DNA from: Acanthococcus lagerstroemiae
Lineage: Eukaryota; Arthropoda; Insecta; Hemiptera; Eriococcidae
NCBI GenBank assembly: GCA_031841125.1
Contig: CM063108.1
Span: 48,072,122-48,136,121 of the forward strand
Length of the DNA stretch: 64,000 nucleotides
Direction of reading: 5' to 3'
Made by a program: the position numbers and the translations under genes
Notes under the pieces: generated by a model
Databases searched by the model: none
What the model saw: the letters and a program-made list of their open reading frames with translations, nothing else
Told to the model about the DNA's origin: nothing
Shown: piece after piece, positions 41,675 through 54,060 of the stretch
Position numbering within the stretch: position 1 is the stretch's first letter
Layout of the letters: every line of letters starts with the position of its first letter

Positions 41675-43786
41675 TTACTGCATCTTTTTCTTTTCCTGCT
41701 CAGTTGGAATCAAATATTTGGGGATTTTCAAGATTATCACACGCAATGTTTTTAGCATGTAAAACAAGGTGTATACAGTTGCTATGATAAGGACAGTTAT
41801 AAAAACGATGATATCTATTATCAAATACTGGTACAGAGGCATATCAGACCCAAGTGCCCTTAGATGTGGGGCTCCATTATGCCTGATAATGTACTCAGTC
41901 CAGTAGACAACTGACTCTTGAGGTGTCATTGGTCGATCTTTGAAGACACGAGAAAGCTCCTGCATTCTCTCATAATACCTGTAACAAGAGATTTCATTAT
42001 TTATCGTACAGTTTAATTGATGTATTGTTTTACTCGAAATTAATACTGATTGCTAAGAGTGGGCATCATCTAAATATACAAATTTTTAACTTACCCAGTA
42101 TCATTGATGATCGTATTTATAACATTTAACACTTTCTTGGTAGTTACTGTCTCTAGATCAAGTCGTACACCCACGCCCAACTCCTCTAAGATGGCAGCAT
42201 TGGATTGCTGATCAGCGAATATTGGAATGGTAATAACAGGAACACCAGTATGAACTGCTTCAAAGGTACCACTAAGCCCACAGTGACTTATAAAAGCTTT
42301 CACGTTTTTGTGCTCTAAATTTATAAGCATCCGAATGAGAGATTGAGTCAGAATCTGATGTAGTTTTCTGGCGAACCAATAGGTAGGTATGCTACAGAAT
42401 ACGTACCAAGAATATCTCGTTGTGGTAACCAACTGGACAATAACACATTATCAGGAAGGCCTTCGATTGGTTCTTCGAACTTCCAGATTACTCGTTGAGG
42501 TATGGCAGCGAAAGCGTTCACAAATTGAGTCCTTAATTCGATTGGAAGGCTACTGGCCTTGATGACAGAGCCGAAGGTAAAAAGAATAACTCCGTGCTCG
42601 GCTTCATCAATGAATTTTTGTAAGTCCTACACACAAATTCAAACCGTGTCTACAGTTCTCAAATTGTGATTCGTACTGGTCGTCGATTTAAAACCGAACT
42701 TCCCGAATTATGGATTACCTGGGGTAACAGATTCGCTGGCTTTAGATGAATACCTCCAATCTCCACAGCATTTGGAACGGACGGTCGAGGCAGCAGGCTT
42801 GCATGGTTGTTATAAAATACCAACGAAATTTTTTTTTTATATTGCAACTCTGGATCTGGGAAGTGTACTTCGTAAAACTTATTTACCTTCGTAAATATGA
42901 CATTTTGGTAGAAATAATCCAGGTACAAGTTATGCCAAATATTCTGCAGTCGCTGTATGAAGGTCATTCCGGGCCTCAAATCAATTAATTCCAGAGGTAT
43001 GATAGCAGGATTGTTAGGAAGCCCAATAGCAAAGTTTGCTAATTTACAGGAACGCAGGGCGACTGTGCCGATGACTGGAATGTTGAGTTTTTCAGCGATA
43101 GGCAAGTAGCATTGATACATGGCAAGTAACTCGATAAACATGACATCGTATAGTTTCTGCGTTGAATTAAGGGCTTCCTGTAAACATCAAATTGAGTATT
43201 GCCAGCGACAGAAGGGTCTTGACCGCGGGTATCTTATTTAAAGGAAGGTAAAACTGCCCGGGACGTAGTGCCAGAAATAGAAAGATCAATTTTTTGATGT
43301 AACTACGCTATAACAATCGAGATCACGTTAAATGTTGGTTTACGTAGCCCGTCACAGCAAAAAATCAACTTAACCACTTCTTTCACTCGACTCCCCCAGT
43401 AATCATTTACTCCTTAAGCTGATTCTAGTTCGGCCAAGTGATATTACTTGTATTTCCTTCAGTTTCATTACATCGTAGCAGTACTGCCCATCCACCTGGG
43501 ACATAATATTTGTCATATGGCTGACGGTCATGTCACGGAATTCGTGCAATGCTGATTGACCCACGTACACGAAGGTCTCGAAGCGCGAATCTACCATCGT
43601 GAAATTTTCCATTTTGTTTTCAGATGGAAATGGACTAATGAATGTGATGTTATGGCCCGCGGAATGTAAGCTTCTCATAATGGCCTCGTTATAGAAAAAA
43701 TGACTTTTAGCTGCTATCGGGAAGATTGCCAGTATATGAGCTGCGTCGCTAAGGACAACAAGTTTGAAAAGTCCGCATAGCAGTAT
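41675..43786 (-). CDS. UGT: UDP-glycosyltransferase C (start exon not found)
   Basis: Exons on the minus strand: 43786-43448, 43177-42719, 42626-42407, 42314-42095 and 41978-41675 (339, 459, 220, 220 and 304 nt), with canonical splice sites and compact introns of 92-270 bases. The first has the signal peptide core (ILLCGLFKLVVLSDA) and HILAIFPIAAKSHFFYNEAI, with the catalytic His. Then KLYDVMFIELLAMYQCYLPI, GVILFTFGSV with VIWKFEE, the signature FISHCGLSGTFEAVHTGVPV with ADQQSNAAILEELG, RVFKDRPMTP, a C-terminal membrane helix (YLIIDIIVFITVLIIA) and tail PTEQEKKKMQ, matching an ER-retained type I topology. About 513 codons without the start exon. An in-frame ATG at 43846 reads through the acceptor and is probably intronic. 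This is the most compact copy. Confidence 0.92.
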
Positions 43787-45322
43787 CTGTAAACAAAAAC
43801 AGTTCTTTTCATTAAGTTGTGTTGTGTTCTCTGATTTCAAAATCAAAATCTAAGATAAGGGAAGGCCTAATCCTGGAACCAGATATCCGACAGGCAACAT
43901 CCCTGCTGAGCTGTATTTATAGCTTTCAAGCGCCATATGTGTTAATTAAGTGGTCTACATTTGTGTTTGCAGGAACTAAGGAAATATACTTGGATTGGTT
44001 ACTGGCTTTGAAAACCTGTAGAATGAGCCTATGGCTAGCTGAGACTGCTCAATAACATGGGGTATGTTTCGGCCGAGATTAAGGACAAACGCACGCCCTT
44101 GGTCAGGGCTGGACATGAACCAGCTCGGAACCGGAGTCAGAGGAATAGTGGGTATAGGACAGTCTGGCTCGATCATTGATCAAACAGGGCAGGAAATAAA
44201 TTTACAAATTTCGACCTACTGCCGTCAGTAAGGATATCAGTTTTATACAAGAGATGTATGTACATAGGTATGTAATTCAAGAAATGCAAAAACAAGAAAT
44301 AAAACAGAAAAATGACGTAAACTCGTTCCCAAAAGAACGAAAAAACAAATTTCTTCCCACGCGCACTGTCCCATTGGAGACGGCCGACGATGACAGTAAC
44401 AGAATGTACCAGAATGAAAATATTATACGAATTCCGGATCCGTGTAGTACGGGTTAGAAGTCGTGGAATTAGTGCAGGGTTCGTGAAATCACAAAATCTG
44501 AGCTTTTTACGTGAAAATGGCGCCTCATAGAAAGCACAGCCACAGTTCTATGAATTTCCAAAAACTAGGGATTTGTTGGGCCTCCCTGGTGTCATGGATG
44601 TCGTGGATAGATACATGGCTGTGTTGTAAAGATGATCGATGATCGAAGAGAGTTCTTGGATGGTAGATCCAAAGGGATTGAGACGTTGGCCACTAAGTTA
44701 CGTTCGCGGCTTCTCGAAATAACATAGTTGAGACATGGCACGTGAAAACAACTTTGAAAATGATAAGCGGACGTTATGGGTTTAGTCCGACCTAGCTTAG
44801 CTCTGCACCTGACCTTTTTTTTGGGGGGGGGGGGTACACATAAGCCATTTACACAATGCATAGGTTTCTATAAACATAAGTATAGAATTCCTATATACCT
44901 ACCAGCCCGACCTAAAATTCGAACAGCCCTACCCTAACTGAGGCCTGAGAGGCCGATTGTAAGAAAAGCGAAAGTAATCACCCCCTGAGCGACATCCGCA
45001 AGGTTAGGGGTGCTCATGATCGTAAAAAGAGCGAATAAAGATAAATGCCCGTCGCACGGGATATGTAAATAGAGTGAACACGTTGATTCGCGCCACATTG
45101 ATATTACAGCCTATAGGTTTACCTTTCAAGGGCAATACGAATGACTTATCACGAAATTGTTTTTTGGCTTACTTTTTTAAAAACCTGCCGATGTTGAACC
45201 TTGTTATGACGAAGTACATGCGGGAAAAAAACGAAAAATAGCAAGCCAATTGAATCCTTTTCTAAGTATATGTATGATACATAGATACATTTCACATAGG
45301 GCTATATATCCACCTGAAATTT
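43787..45322. other. Upstream of UGT-C: noncoding
   Basis: The UGT-C start exon and promoter are expected here but not identified. A G-run near 44822-44834 may belong to a MITE whose ends I could not pair. Confidence 0.3.
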
Positions 45323-45660
45323 GAGCTTCACCAACTTCAAATCTCGATGAAACTACCGACGCCTGCGAATCATTCTGTAGCGTGGAAACCTCTGAGAGCC
45401 CCGAACCACAGAAGGAAGAGAGGCTACAGAAATTCCCACACCACGTCCGCGACACCTCATCCACAAAAGTCGGTCCATCCTCTCGTGAGAGGAGACAGGG
45501 ATGGGTCGGGAGATATAGCAAAAAAAAACAAACTCGCAGGCCTCCTCACCGACTAGAGGAGGGCAAGCAAAGTCGGACTATAGGTCCGCCGACTGAACCA
45601 ATTTTGAACAGCAAAAACCAAAAATACAAAAAATGGGCCCAACACACAAGAGAAAGATAA
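45323..45660 (+). other. Open frame of ~112 codons, charged, unknown (possible LINE ORF1 remnant)
   Basis: After a TGA near 45320 the plus frame is open to 45660, reading NLDETTDACESFCSVETSES, KFPHHVRDTSSTKVGPSS and RRQGWVGRYSKKKQTRRPPH. It is rich in Lys, Arg, Ser and Glu with no domain I recognise. The overlapping minus frame (45521-45204) is also open, so the openness is weak evidence. It lies at the start of a LINE-rich stretch, hence the ORF1 suggestion. Confidence 0.25.
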
Positions 45661-46381
45661 CTTGTTAGAATGCAATATTCCATACTCACTAGATACACGT
45701 GACCTCTCTATCAGGCAACGAATGTGAACAAAATCAAGGGGGATGAAAAGTGTATTTTCTTAAAACATTTATGGACTTAGATTAAAATGGGGTCGAGAAG
45801 ATGAAATATACAGACCTTAAGACTAAGAAAATTTCCAAATGGAATGTAATGGATTTGAGGTGATGACCTGAGGAAAAGGTGAGGGAATAAAGCCAAACTA
45901 AAGGGAGCGGCTAACAAACTTCACCACATTAGTGCGTCACGCTTGGGGGTCCCGAATCCGTCCTCACTAATGTGGTTATCTATCTTTTATGCCATGTGGA
46001 TAGGTTTGTTGGGTAAACACATTCTGGCAGAGTGAACTGGTACAAGTATGGCTCTCAAGCCACCTTGCTCTGCAAAACCGGGCGCTGGACATGGGTTAGC
46101 AGTCGGGTCCACTACCAACCCAGAGGTGTCAGCCCACATGCCTACTAGCCCCCTCCTGCACTTGTCGGTGAAGACCTTTGCAGGTCGGCCAGATTCCCTG
46201 GGGGACAAACCATATCCACATCTTCAGACTACTGAGCCGAAAAAGATAAAAAAAAATAAAAAAAAAGAATTTAGGGGACATTTGCACAGGACAAATGCTG
46301 TAGTCTGGTTGGAAACAACGTTACATAAACACCAAAAAGCCCACCCAGAAATAGGGATTCCGGCAACCTCAATTCTGGGGC

Positions 46382-47405
46382 CGAATTGAGGAGAGGATAC
46401 CTAACATAGAAGATGACACCTGCATAAACTGCAAAAAAAAATTAACAGACACCCCAGATCACACCTTCTTGACATGTCCCGCTTTCAAAGAAATTAGAAA
46501 TAAGCACAAAATTGAAAATATAAGCAAAAACTGGTTTGAAAATCGCAACAGCATACAAATAACAATCGACTATGTAAATGAAATCATGAAAAAGAAAGAA
46601 AAATATATTAATTGAAGAACTAGTCTATCCACTGTAATAATCACATACTGCCACATATGTAATAGCCGGAGTACACCAATAGACCTACAACTAAAACAAA
46701 TTAATAGAATAAAAAGAATTGAAGCGGAAGCGAGAGCCAGAAAATTTACAGAAAAGCAACTAAAAGAGAAAATAAAGGAAGTAAAACAAGAAACAAATAA
46801 AATATGGCAAGAACAATATAGCACAGAGAAGACAGGAAGAAGAACGGCAAAACTGATTCCTCACACAGAAGAGAGACTAAAAAATAAAAATCTAAAATCT
46901 AACTATTTCCTAACACAATACCTCACCGGACATGGTAATTTTGCAACATATCTACAGAAATACCAAATAACAGATAACAGTCGTTGGAGGTTTGTAATAA
47001 AAAATATGAAGATAGTCCAGATCACACTTTTATAGAATGTCAAAATTTTAATCAAATCAGAACGAAACATAATATTACAGAGGACATCTTAGGAAAATGT
47101 TTACAAGAAAAAAAAGCTATGTCAAAATAAACAAATTTTTGAAAGAAATATTAAAAACCAAAAAAGATATTCAGTAACGCTCTGTCCAATGTAACGCCAA
47201 AAAAAAGAGGGGTGTAAAATGTATACGTACCTACTATAAGCTCGTGTATAAGTGGATTGGTAAATAGATGTATTGTATAGTATACACATAAGAACTCAAT
47301 CAGACCTCACCAGTGCGATAAACTGATTGTAAAAGCACTGGAGAGATCTGTTGTCTGTATGAATATGTTGTGTCAATAAATTTATTTAAAAAAAAAAACA
47401 AAAAA
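46382..47405 (+). mobile_element. R1/Jockey-group LINE 3' end with two C-terminal zinc-knuckle modules and poly(A)
   Basis: 46405-46614 reads DDTCINCKKKLTDTPDHTFL then TCPAFKEIRNKHK, a Cys-Cys-His-Cys knuckle typical of ORF2 C-termini. 46861-47177 reads HTEERLKNKNLKSNYFLTQY, LTGHGNFATYLQKYQI and KKYEDSPDHTFIECQNFN: a second, related C-terminus with the LTGHG and CCHC blocks. A 3' UTR follows with AATAAA at 47375-47380 and an A-rich tail. The two modules suggest two truncated copies or one duplicated end. No reverse transcriptase catalytic part remains. Confidence 0.65.
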
Positions 47406-50400
47406 AAACAACAACAACACTATACGATTATACTAAAAAAAAGAAAAAAAAGATGTTTCATGTCAGGTACCCAGCTCGTTAGCGCAATTTTGAGACATGA
47501 GGGGTCTCAGATTACCACCTCGCCTCAATCAAAACTTAAGACTTAAACGCGAGACAAAACTGTACTGTACAAATAAAACCAATCAAAGAAATAAATAAAA
47601 AAAATAAAAAAAGAAGAAACTATCCCTCGGCCGAGGGAGGAAATTGACACATAAAAACTGTACAAAAGTTGACTTGTACCAAGCAGCATCCGTGGGGGCA
47701 GGGGAAGCCATCTACCCAGTCCTTAGCCCTACATGCTGTTTAAAAAAAAGAAGAATTAGAGCTGTAAAACTTGCATTTGAAGTTCATTCAACCTCTCTAG
47801 ATGGTCAGCGCTGAAAACCAACTAGGGGTGAAAGATAACATGGTGTTTTATAAATGTTCGTAGTCGGGTTAGGGGAACCAGGGAAAGTTGGTTCTAACGC
47901 ATATCTGTTCATAGATGACGAGAATAAAATTAGAAAAAAAATAAAATAAAATCGTAAAACATGGGAAGCAGGGAAATTTACCTGCCCCATCCCCAATAGT
48001 GCAGTACGTTAAATGAAACTCCCTCCCTTCCATCAGATTTTAGCGCGGTAGACATTCACGAAACTCAGAATGAAAATCCAGGAGGATAAACAAAAAATAA
48101 ATAGGAAAAATGAGATGATATAAAAAAGGAACAATTTGCATTACGCACTGCCACCAGTCATGTCCCAGACTAAACTCCCATAATACCAGCGAAAAGGAAA
48201 ACTACCACACTGTGGCCCATTGGGGGGATGCGACGATCCAGGAAAGGAGTGAGGGACGACACCACATCACTATAAAAAGGGAGAAAAAAAGGAAGCACAC
48301 AGGGGTAGGTCCTCTTTCGATACCCGAAGCAATCACCGCCATCCCAGACCATAAACCAGAGGCAGTGGCAACACTCCTTGTAAAAACAAAAGGAGGAATA
48401 AAAGGAAGGACAGGAGAAATAAAAAGATAAAAAGGGGAAGAAAGGAAAGAGACAAACAAATAAGTGAATTTAACCTCTAAAAAGAAACACACCCTATTTA
48501 GAACGCCCGGGGTGGAATCAAAACGGGCAGTAACCCCGAGCCAAAATAAAAACAAGAAAAAAAATAATAATAATAAAATGACGAATGTAAGCTAAAACTG
48601 CACGTATCGGGAAAGGGGGGGACATCACCCTTTGAGGGAAACTGAAAAAGAGAAGTCATTATTAGAATTAAAAAAAATATTATATAAAAACAGACATTAC
48701 CACAGCAGATCCAATGTTGTTCGAAGATCAGGCCTGGTCGACGAATTCAGTTGTGGCTGCTGAAAGAATAAATAAGGCTGCCAATTTCAAGGAGTAGAAC
48801 CACTTCCCTTGCCCCCCATCCCCGAAAAACAGGAAAAGTATAACAAAATTTTTAAAAAAGACTTGGAAAATGGTCTCCCTCCCCCACGGAGCTTCAAAAA
48901 TTAATTAATCAGAAAAATTTTACAAACAAAAGGAATAAATGACCCCATAATTCGACATTGAATAACGAAAGTAATAATAATAACAACCGGAAAACATAGA
49001 ACCCATTGAAATTGTACAGAAAATTAAAAAATTAAAAAATAAAAAGAAGACAAAAAATCAATGGAAAACAAGCAAATTTGGCAGTATAGATGAAGAAAAC
49101 CCCAATTCTTTGGATGATTGGTTGATTGGTAGCGTTGTCAGGTCCCGGAGCGCACTTTGACTTCGGGGGTGTGTGGCCCCCGTCCCATTATGAAATTACG
49201 CCATCATGGTCGGCGCACGGTTAGGCCACCGAAAAATCGATCATCTCGCGACAAAAAATTATTCCCGCACAGGGGCAAATGATTAGAGTAACGGCAAACC
49301 GACATACGCCACTTGGGCCGAAAAAGTTTCTAATTATTGTAAAATTTTCGCGCAAAGTTACTAGTAGCCGAGTTCAGCAATATAATTGACCGCGAGGATT
49401 CAAGAAACCAAATAAATCGTGGTACGAACGTTACACAAAATTTTCACAACATTTCTCCCGACGCGGAGAAGAACACCCGACCGAGATTACACTCGAGGTC
49501 TTCATCCGATGCCGTAGATCCTCCAGCTCTCGACCTTCGGCTTTACTTTAACGTCTCGCGACTCCCGACTCTAGACGACTCACGACTGCCTTCATCGAAC
49601 TTCTCACCACCATCTCTAACATCGATCTCGCTCTGCAAAACTCCCGTGGAAAACTTCCCTTCCTTTTCCAGAGCTCATGAAGAGGGATCGATGGTAAGAG
49701 CGAAACCAGTCCAGCGGATTGATGGCACAAGAGGGTGGATGTAAATTTTGAAAATAAAGCGAGGAGATTGGCTGGAAGAACATAAAGTGGCTTACGACAA
49801 TTCTTGGGAAGCTGTTGCACTCTGGAAGAGGTCAAGGCTGTCAGGATGATTAATTTGGAGGATGAGAACATGTGGAAGAATAGGTACATAGATATTCCAG
49901 AAATCAGAAAAGAAATAAATAATGCTTGTGCAAAACAATCGCTGGACGGGCTCTTCAAAAGACGAATAGGCAGTCGACAAACGCGACCAAATACAAAAGC
50001 GCCAGACTCAATAAAGAAAAAAGAATAGGGAGTGCGCACATTGTTCCAGGACCTGACCCACGCTACAAGGTGACACCAAAAATGGAAAACTATAATAAAC
50101 CTAAGGAATAATAAAAAAGCTGTCGCTCATCAATGTTAATTTTCGTGATATTCGGAATTTGCAGAACTATAATAGTACAGGTAAAGTCAGGGATGAAAAA
50201 CAATGAAAAAGGACGAAAAAGACAGATCATTAGTCAAAATATAATAAATAAATGTACAATAGGCGGAAATTCGGAGAAGTGGACTTCAAAAGATGTAGGA
50301 ATGGAGAGATCAAAAAAATTGGGAGTACAATGACAGGAATTCAAAGAAGTAAAATGGAGGATAAAAAAAAAATTTTGGTTCTCCGATCGCCGAAAAATCA

Positions 50401-50883
50401 CGCTACAATTCCACTCTTACCTCACAAAAAACTTCAACAGTCATCCAAGTATATTCAAATTCAGCAAGTTCTTGGTTGATTACGAAAACGAAGTATTAAT
50501 ATCACTTTACAGCTGTGGTGAGGAGAAACGTACCAGAAATTCGTACACACGTCAAAAACAGGCTTTCGTGAAATCTCAGTTAGAAAAATACATCAGTAAT
50601 GAAATTTCAGCATTTGATACCGTACGCCGTCTAAGTCACTATTACATTTATACAGTCAAAACCTGTAATTCCACTATAGCTTGTATATATCATAATGATA
50701 TTGTGTTTTACCCTTTTTCACATTATGCCATGTAAACATTGTTATACTTACTTGATTCGACAATTTTTACTTTTAGAACAAAATATCATTGACGACATGG
50801 CCAATTTTTACTACTTATACCTTACATTATTAATTTCAACAAATGTTGTTCGCTTTTTTTACATACCCTCTCAAATTATTAAG
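47406..50883. other. A-rich repeat-derived DNA without an assignable gene
   Basis: Many poly-A and AAAAAG tracts and short lysine-rich plus-strand frames suggest decayed LINE sequence. 49804-50028 is open on the plus strand (MWKNRYIDIPEIRKEINNAC, SLDGLFKRRIGSRQTRP) and could be a LINE ORF1 fragment, but I recognise no domain. The mirror frame 50039-49548 is open too. Confidence 0.3.
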
Positions 50884-50995
50884 AGTTAAGTGTTCGCTCT
50901 TTCTCCATCGTACCCGACCCACTATCCACTTGGTTTTCGCTCTTCTTACATCATACCCGACCCACTTTCCGGATTTTTCGCTCTTTTTACTACCG
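50884..50995. repeat. Imperfect tandem repeat of ~50 bp, about 2.3 units
   Basis: The phrase TTCGCTCTT...CATCGTACCCGACCCACT recurs as TTCGCTCTTCTTACATCATA followed by CCCGACCCACTTTCC and then TTTTTCGCTCTTTTTAC. Confidence 0.65.
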
Positions 50996-51042
50996 CCCGC
51001 CTGAGAAGATAGGTAATGTACGTACATATATATATATGTATG

Positions 51043-51112
51043 GCTCCCCGATGTCCCTGAGGTAATGCTCGAAGGGGCGGTTCCAGGGCTCGGGTGAGAA
51101 CAAATGAAAAGA
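51043..51112 (+). repeat. SINE tail fragment
   Basis: GCTCCCCGATGTCCCTGAGG, TAATGCTCGAAGGGGCGG and GGGCTCGGGTGAGA match the 3' body of the SINE family (compare 51476-51548), without its tRNA-like head. A complete-looking element with a different head starts directly after. Confidence 0.75.
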
Positions 51113-51117
51113 GAGAA

Positions 51118-51548
51118 GTGGCTCTGTGGCGTAGCGGTAAGAACTCGGCTTCCCAACCCAAAGGCACCGGGTTCGATTCCCAACGCCGGCATCGTTATCA
51201 GTAATGCAAGAAAGAACTCGTCACACATTCTAACACCGCATTCTGATAACGTACACAGAGTCACAAACACTTACAGCAGAGGATTCCGAGAAGTGTGTAA
51301 TCAGTCGTCAGTATCTGAAAGCTGTAAGTGGGTAAGGCGCTACCTGCCGATGCTCGTTGAACTCACCATCATAAACCACGGGGCTAGTGATTCGGGTATT
51401 CGACAGGAAGATAGCACAGTCCACCAAGGCCGATTCCCGGCAAGAAGAGAAGAGGGCTAAGGCAGCCCTAAAAAGGCTCCCCGATGTTCCTGACGTAATG
51501 CTCGAAGAGGCGGTTCCAGGGCTCGGGTGAGAGCAAATAAAAAAGAGA
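51118..51548 (+). repeat. Composite tRNA-derived SINE
   Basis: Head with A-box-like GTGGCGTAGCGGTAAG and B-box GGTTCGATTCC (about 51169-51179), a unique middle of ~230 bases, then the shared family body from about 51425 (GATTCCCGGCAAGAAGAGAA, CTCCCCGATGTTCCTGACG, TAATGCTCGAAGAGGCGG) ending in AAATAAAAAAGAG. The head differs from the Ser/Leu-like head of the other copies, so heads have been exchanged or a SINE dimer formed. Confidence 0.7.
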
Positions 51549-52179
51549 TATGTATATTATATTCGACTGTAGATGTGCGGTCCTCGAATTCTAGGAATTT
51601 GGAAGAATCAGACGTGTGTATAATCGTCGAGTACGAGACCGTGATGTCAGAAATGGATGGTCAACTGACGATTAGCTGTCATTAAAATATTCGACCCGCA
51701 CGTGTACCGATAGTTTTAGAACGAATAAGTGTAATTATCCTAATGAGTCATTGTTTCGGCGAAAATCATAATAAGGTGGCATTAAAACGCCAGTCTGATG
51801 GTTGAGAGAAAAATGCTTCGAAAAATCGAAGAATCTGAATTTCGCATCACGGTAGCGCACTAATCCCAGACAAATTGTACTGGTCGCACGAAAAACGCAA
51901 CGGAACTTTTTTTCAGACTATAAAACTTTTATACTCGAGAAATAAAAACAACCCGCGAGCTTTCCTGCACAAATTTAATAGATGCAAAAAGCAAAATTGA
52001 ATCCGCACTTCAGATAACGAAATGCATCTCTTTATTACATAGAGACATAGATATCGAAGACAAGCTCAGAAAGAAAAAAAAAAAAGATCAGAAGTTTGAA
52101 GGGTAAGGGAAAAGCCTGGAATATGTTTTACTCAACATTTTAGAAAGTACAGAATTATTTATAAAAGCTATGAACCGCA

Positions 52180-52640
52180 GTGTTGAGTAAAGGCATATTT
52201 CTTATTTCATATTTCTTACCAACTTCCATATAGGCTATGAAAAAAATATCTAACCAAGACTTTTTTAGAATGTAAATAAGTATACACATACATAACTTAC
52301 CATGATTCTTTTCGCTTCCATGGCCATTGCAAGCTGTTTTGTTTCTTTTTCTTCACAATAAATTCATTTAATTAGAACACATATTTTCTTGTTTCATTTC
52401 TGAATGGACATACTCCGACACGAAAGGGATCGTAGCGTATCCAGTTTGAACTTGAAATAATTATTGACACTTAAAACTGTTTTCGTATACTTTGCACTTA
52501 ATATAAAACCAATAGAAGGATAACGATAAGTATATCACCAGTGACATCATCAGTTCAACTACGTACACAATTTTATAGGTCCTTATAATGTATCGCTTTA
52601 GGTATTAGTGCTCCTATCGATCGATATTCGGTAATATATC
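52180..52640 (-). repeat. Segmental duplicate, copy 2 (left block), with conserved 9-codon start exon
   Basis: Paralogous to 32495-33065. The minus strand at 52327-52301 reads MAMEAKRIM directly followed by GTAAGT, a consensus donor. Between the two copies the nine codons differ at two residues and keep frame and donor. A TATCGATCGATA motif near 52617-52628 lies upstream, similarly placed to copy 1. Confidence 0.65.
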
Positions 52641-52934
52641 GTTAGTTACACCGGGGAAATTCCGCGTGGAGACCATTGTTACGCCCAGGGGGGTTGCAAT
52701 GGTTGCGTTAGGCAAACTTCTTGTTGTTACGTCTGATTTCCTCGAGCGGAGGTTATATAGGACATTGAAGTTGAGAGTTGTGAGGTTCGTCAGCGCCGGA
52801 GAAATGATAACAAGGGTTAAAAGATTATAACTGCATTATGACGTTCTCTTAAGAGTAATATGTACAAACAACGACAAAGGCACGGGGACGGCTTTACAGT
52901 GAGGCTTAGTACTTCCCTCGTTTCCATCCCGGAG

Positions 52935-53320
52935 CACCAGACACTTGGATGCTGCGACGAAAGAGTATCGGAGATTCCCAGTTCGAATATCCGTGACGGG
53001 CACCAGAAACTGGATGCGCAGGTAGCGAAGTATGTCAGCTCAGGAAACGACCCCCTTCAGTTCGGTCCCGGAGCACCAGACACCTGGATGCTGCGACGGG
53101 AGCGTATCGAAAATACATGGTTCGAATATCTGCAACAGTGCACCAGACACCTGGATGCAGCATGCAACAGAGTACATCGAAGCAGAATGTGCGACCTCTC
53201 TTCGGTTCGTGCCCGGAGCACTAGACACCTGGATGCTGCGACGGAAGCGTATCGAAGGTTCTCGGTTTGGATATCCTTAACACTGATCCAGACACCTGGA
53301 TGCAGCACGCAGCGGAGTAT
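52935..53320. repeat. Dimeric tandem repeat (~140 bp, three units), core CCAGACACCTGGATGC
   Basis: The core CCAGACACCTGGATG (or one-base variants) occurs near 52935, 53001, 53074, 53141, 53219 and 53286. Spacings alternate about 66 and 75 bases, so the true unit is a dimer of about 140. Alternate cores are followed by CTGCGACGG-AGCGTATCG or by CAGCA-GCA. Each core holds a CACCTG E-box inside a CCAG/CTGG near-palindrome. The open plus frame here (52860-53444) follows from the repeat. Confidence 0.85.
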
Positions 53321-53609
53321 ACCAAAGCAGACTATATCGGAGCCTCGACTCGACAAGAAGTGCCTTTCGAACGGCCACCGTTCGAGTTTATATAGCCTGA
53401 CCGTGGCCGCTTTCACCAGTCGTGACGTAATCTGGAGGATGTAAAACACAACCCTCCGAGGGACTAGTTGCCAGCGACATGGTCGCGCTACGAGCCGAGT
53501 TTCTCTCTGAAATTAGGGGTTCGCAAGCTACGCGTGCATAACACGTTACAAATAAATTTACCATGAAAAATTTTACATTTTCTAATATTTTTGGACCTTT
53601 CAAGAATGC

Positions 53610-54060
53610 CTACAATCCCGCGGGAGCATTCCCATCGCTTTCTTCTGGGACGACTTTACATCTTCGGCCACGGTCTCTTACCTACTTATTGATATCCGAT
53701 GAAACTGTCGTGTTTTTTCGATAAAAAGCGGAAAATTGACTCGATAGGTTCCTGGCCTCTGTTTTATGTACTTGTCCAGACTCAGAGACAGATCGCGTTT
53801 GCAAATTTTATAGTTCGATCTTCATACTTCAACATATGCGGCTCAAAATCGATTGTAAATTTACGCTGCATACCATTTCCCAGTCTGTGATCGCAGTATC
53901 TTGTATTTTTGCCACCAGAAACTCTTTTCCCCAGGAAAATTCCCATCAGTTTAACGCGTCTTCCCTGCAGCTGTCAGCAGGACGTACGGTCTTCTGGTCC
54001 GTTTCCTTAGCTCGAAGTACCTCGCACTTGATGATCATCTTGCTCGATGTATGTACCTCC
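53610..54060. repeat. Segmental duplicate, copy 2 (right block)
   Basis: Paralogous to 35130-35565, same orientation, with shared blocks such as TACAATCCCG, GCAAATTTTATAGTTCGATC and CCCAGTCTGTGATCGCAGTA. In this copy it is separated from the left block by the dimeric tandem repeat and other unique sequence. Confidence 0.65.

Noticed and set aside
43786..43846. In-frame ATG upstream of the first UGT-C exon as the true start
   Set aside because: The added residues (hydrophilic, ILKSENTTQLNEKN) would precede the signal peptide core, and a good acceptor (TTTACAG) separates them; A and B have an acceptor in the same place.
49548..50039. Minus-strand open frame of 163 codons with Leu/Phe-rich text
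   Set aside because: It mirrors A-rich repeat DNA on the plus strand, shows no start context, domain or splice sites, and the opposite strand is also open in parts.
51118..51190. Possible functional tRNA gene
   Set aside because: A and B boxes are present, but the sequence continues into a SINE body and ends in an A-rich tail; no clean acceptor stem was seen.
52860..53444. Plus-strand open frame of 194 codons
   Set aside because: It runs through the dimeric minisatellite; repeated RHLDAA text follows from the DNA repeat.
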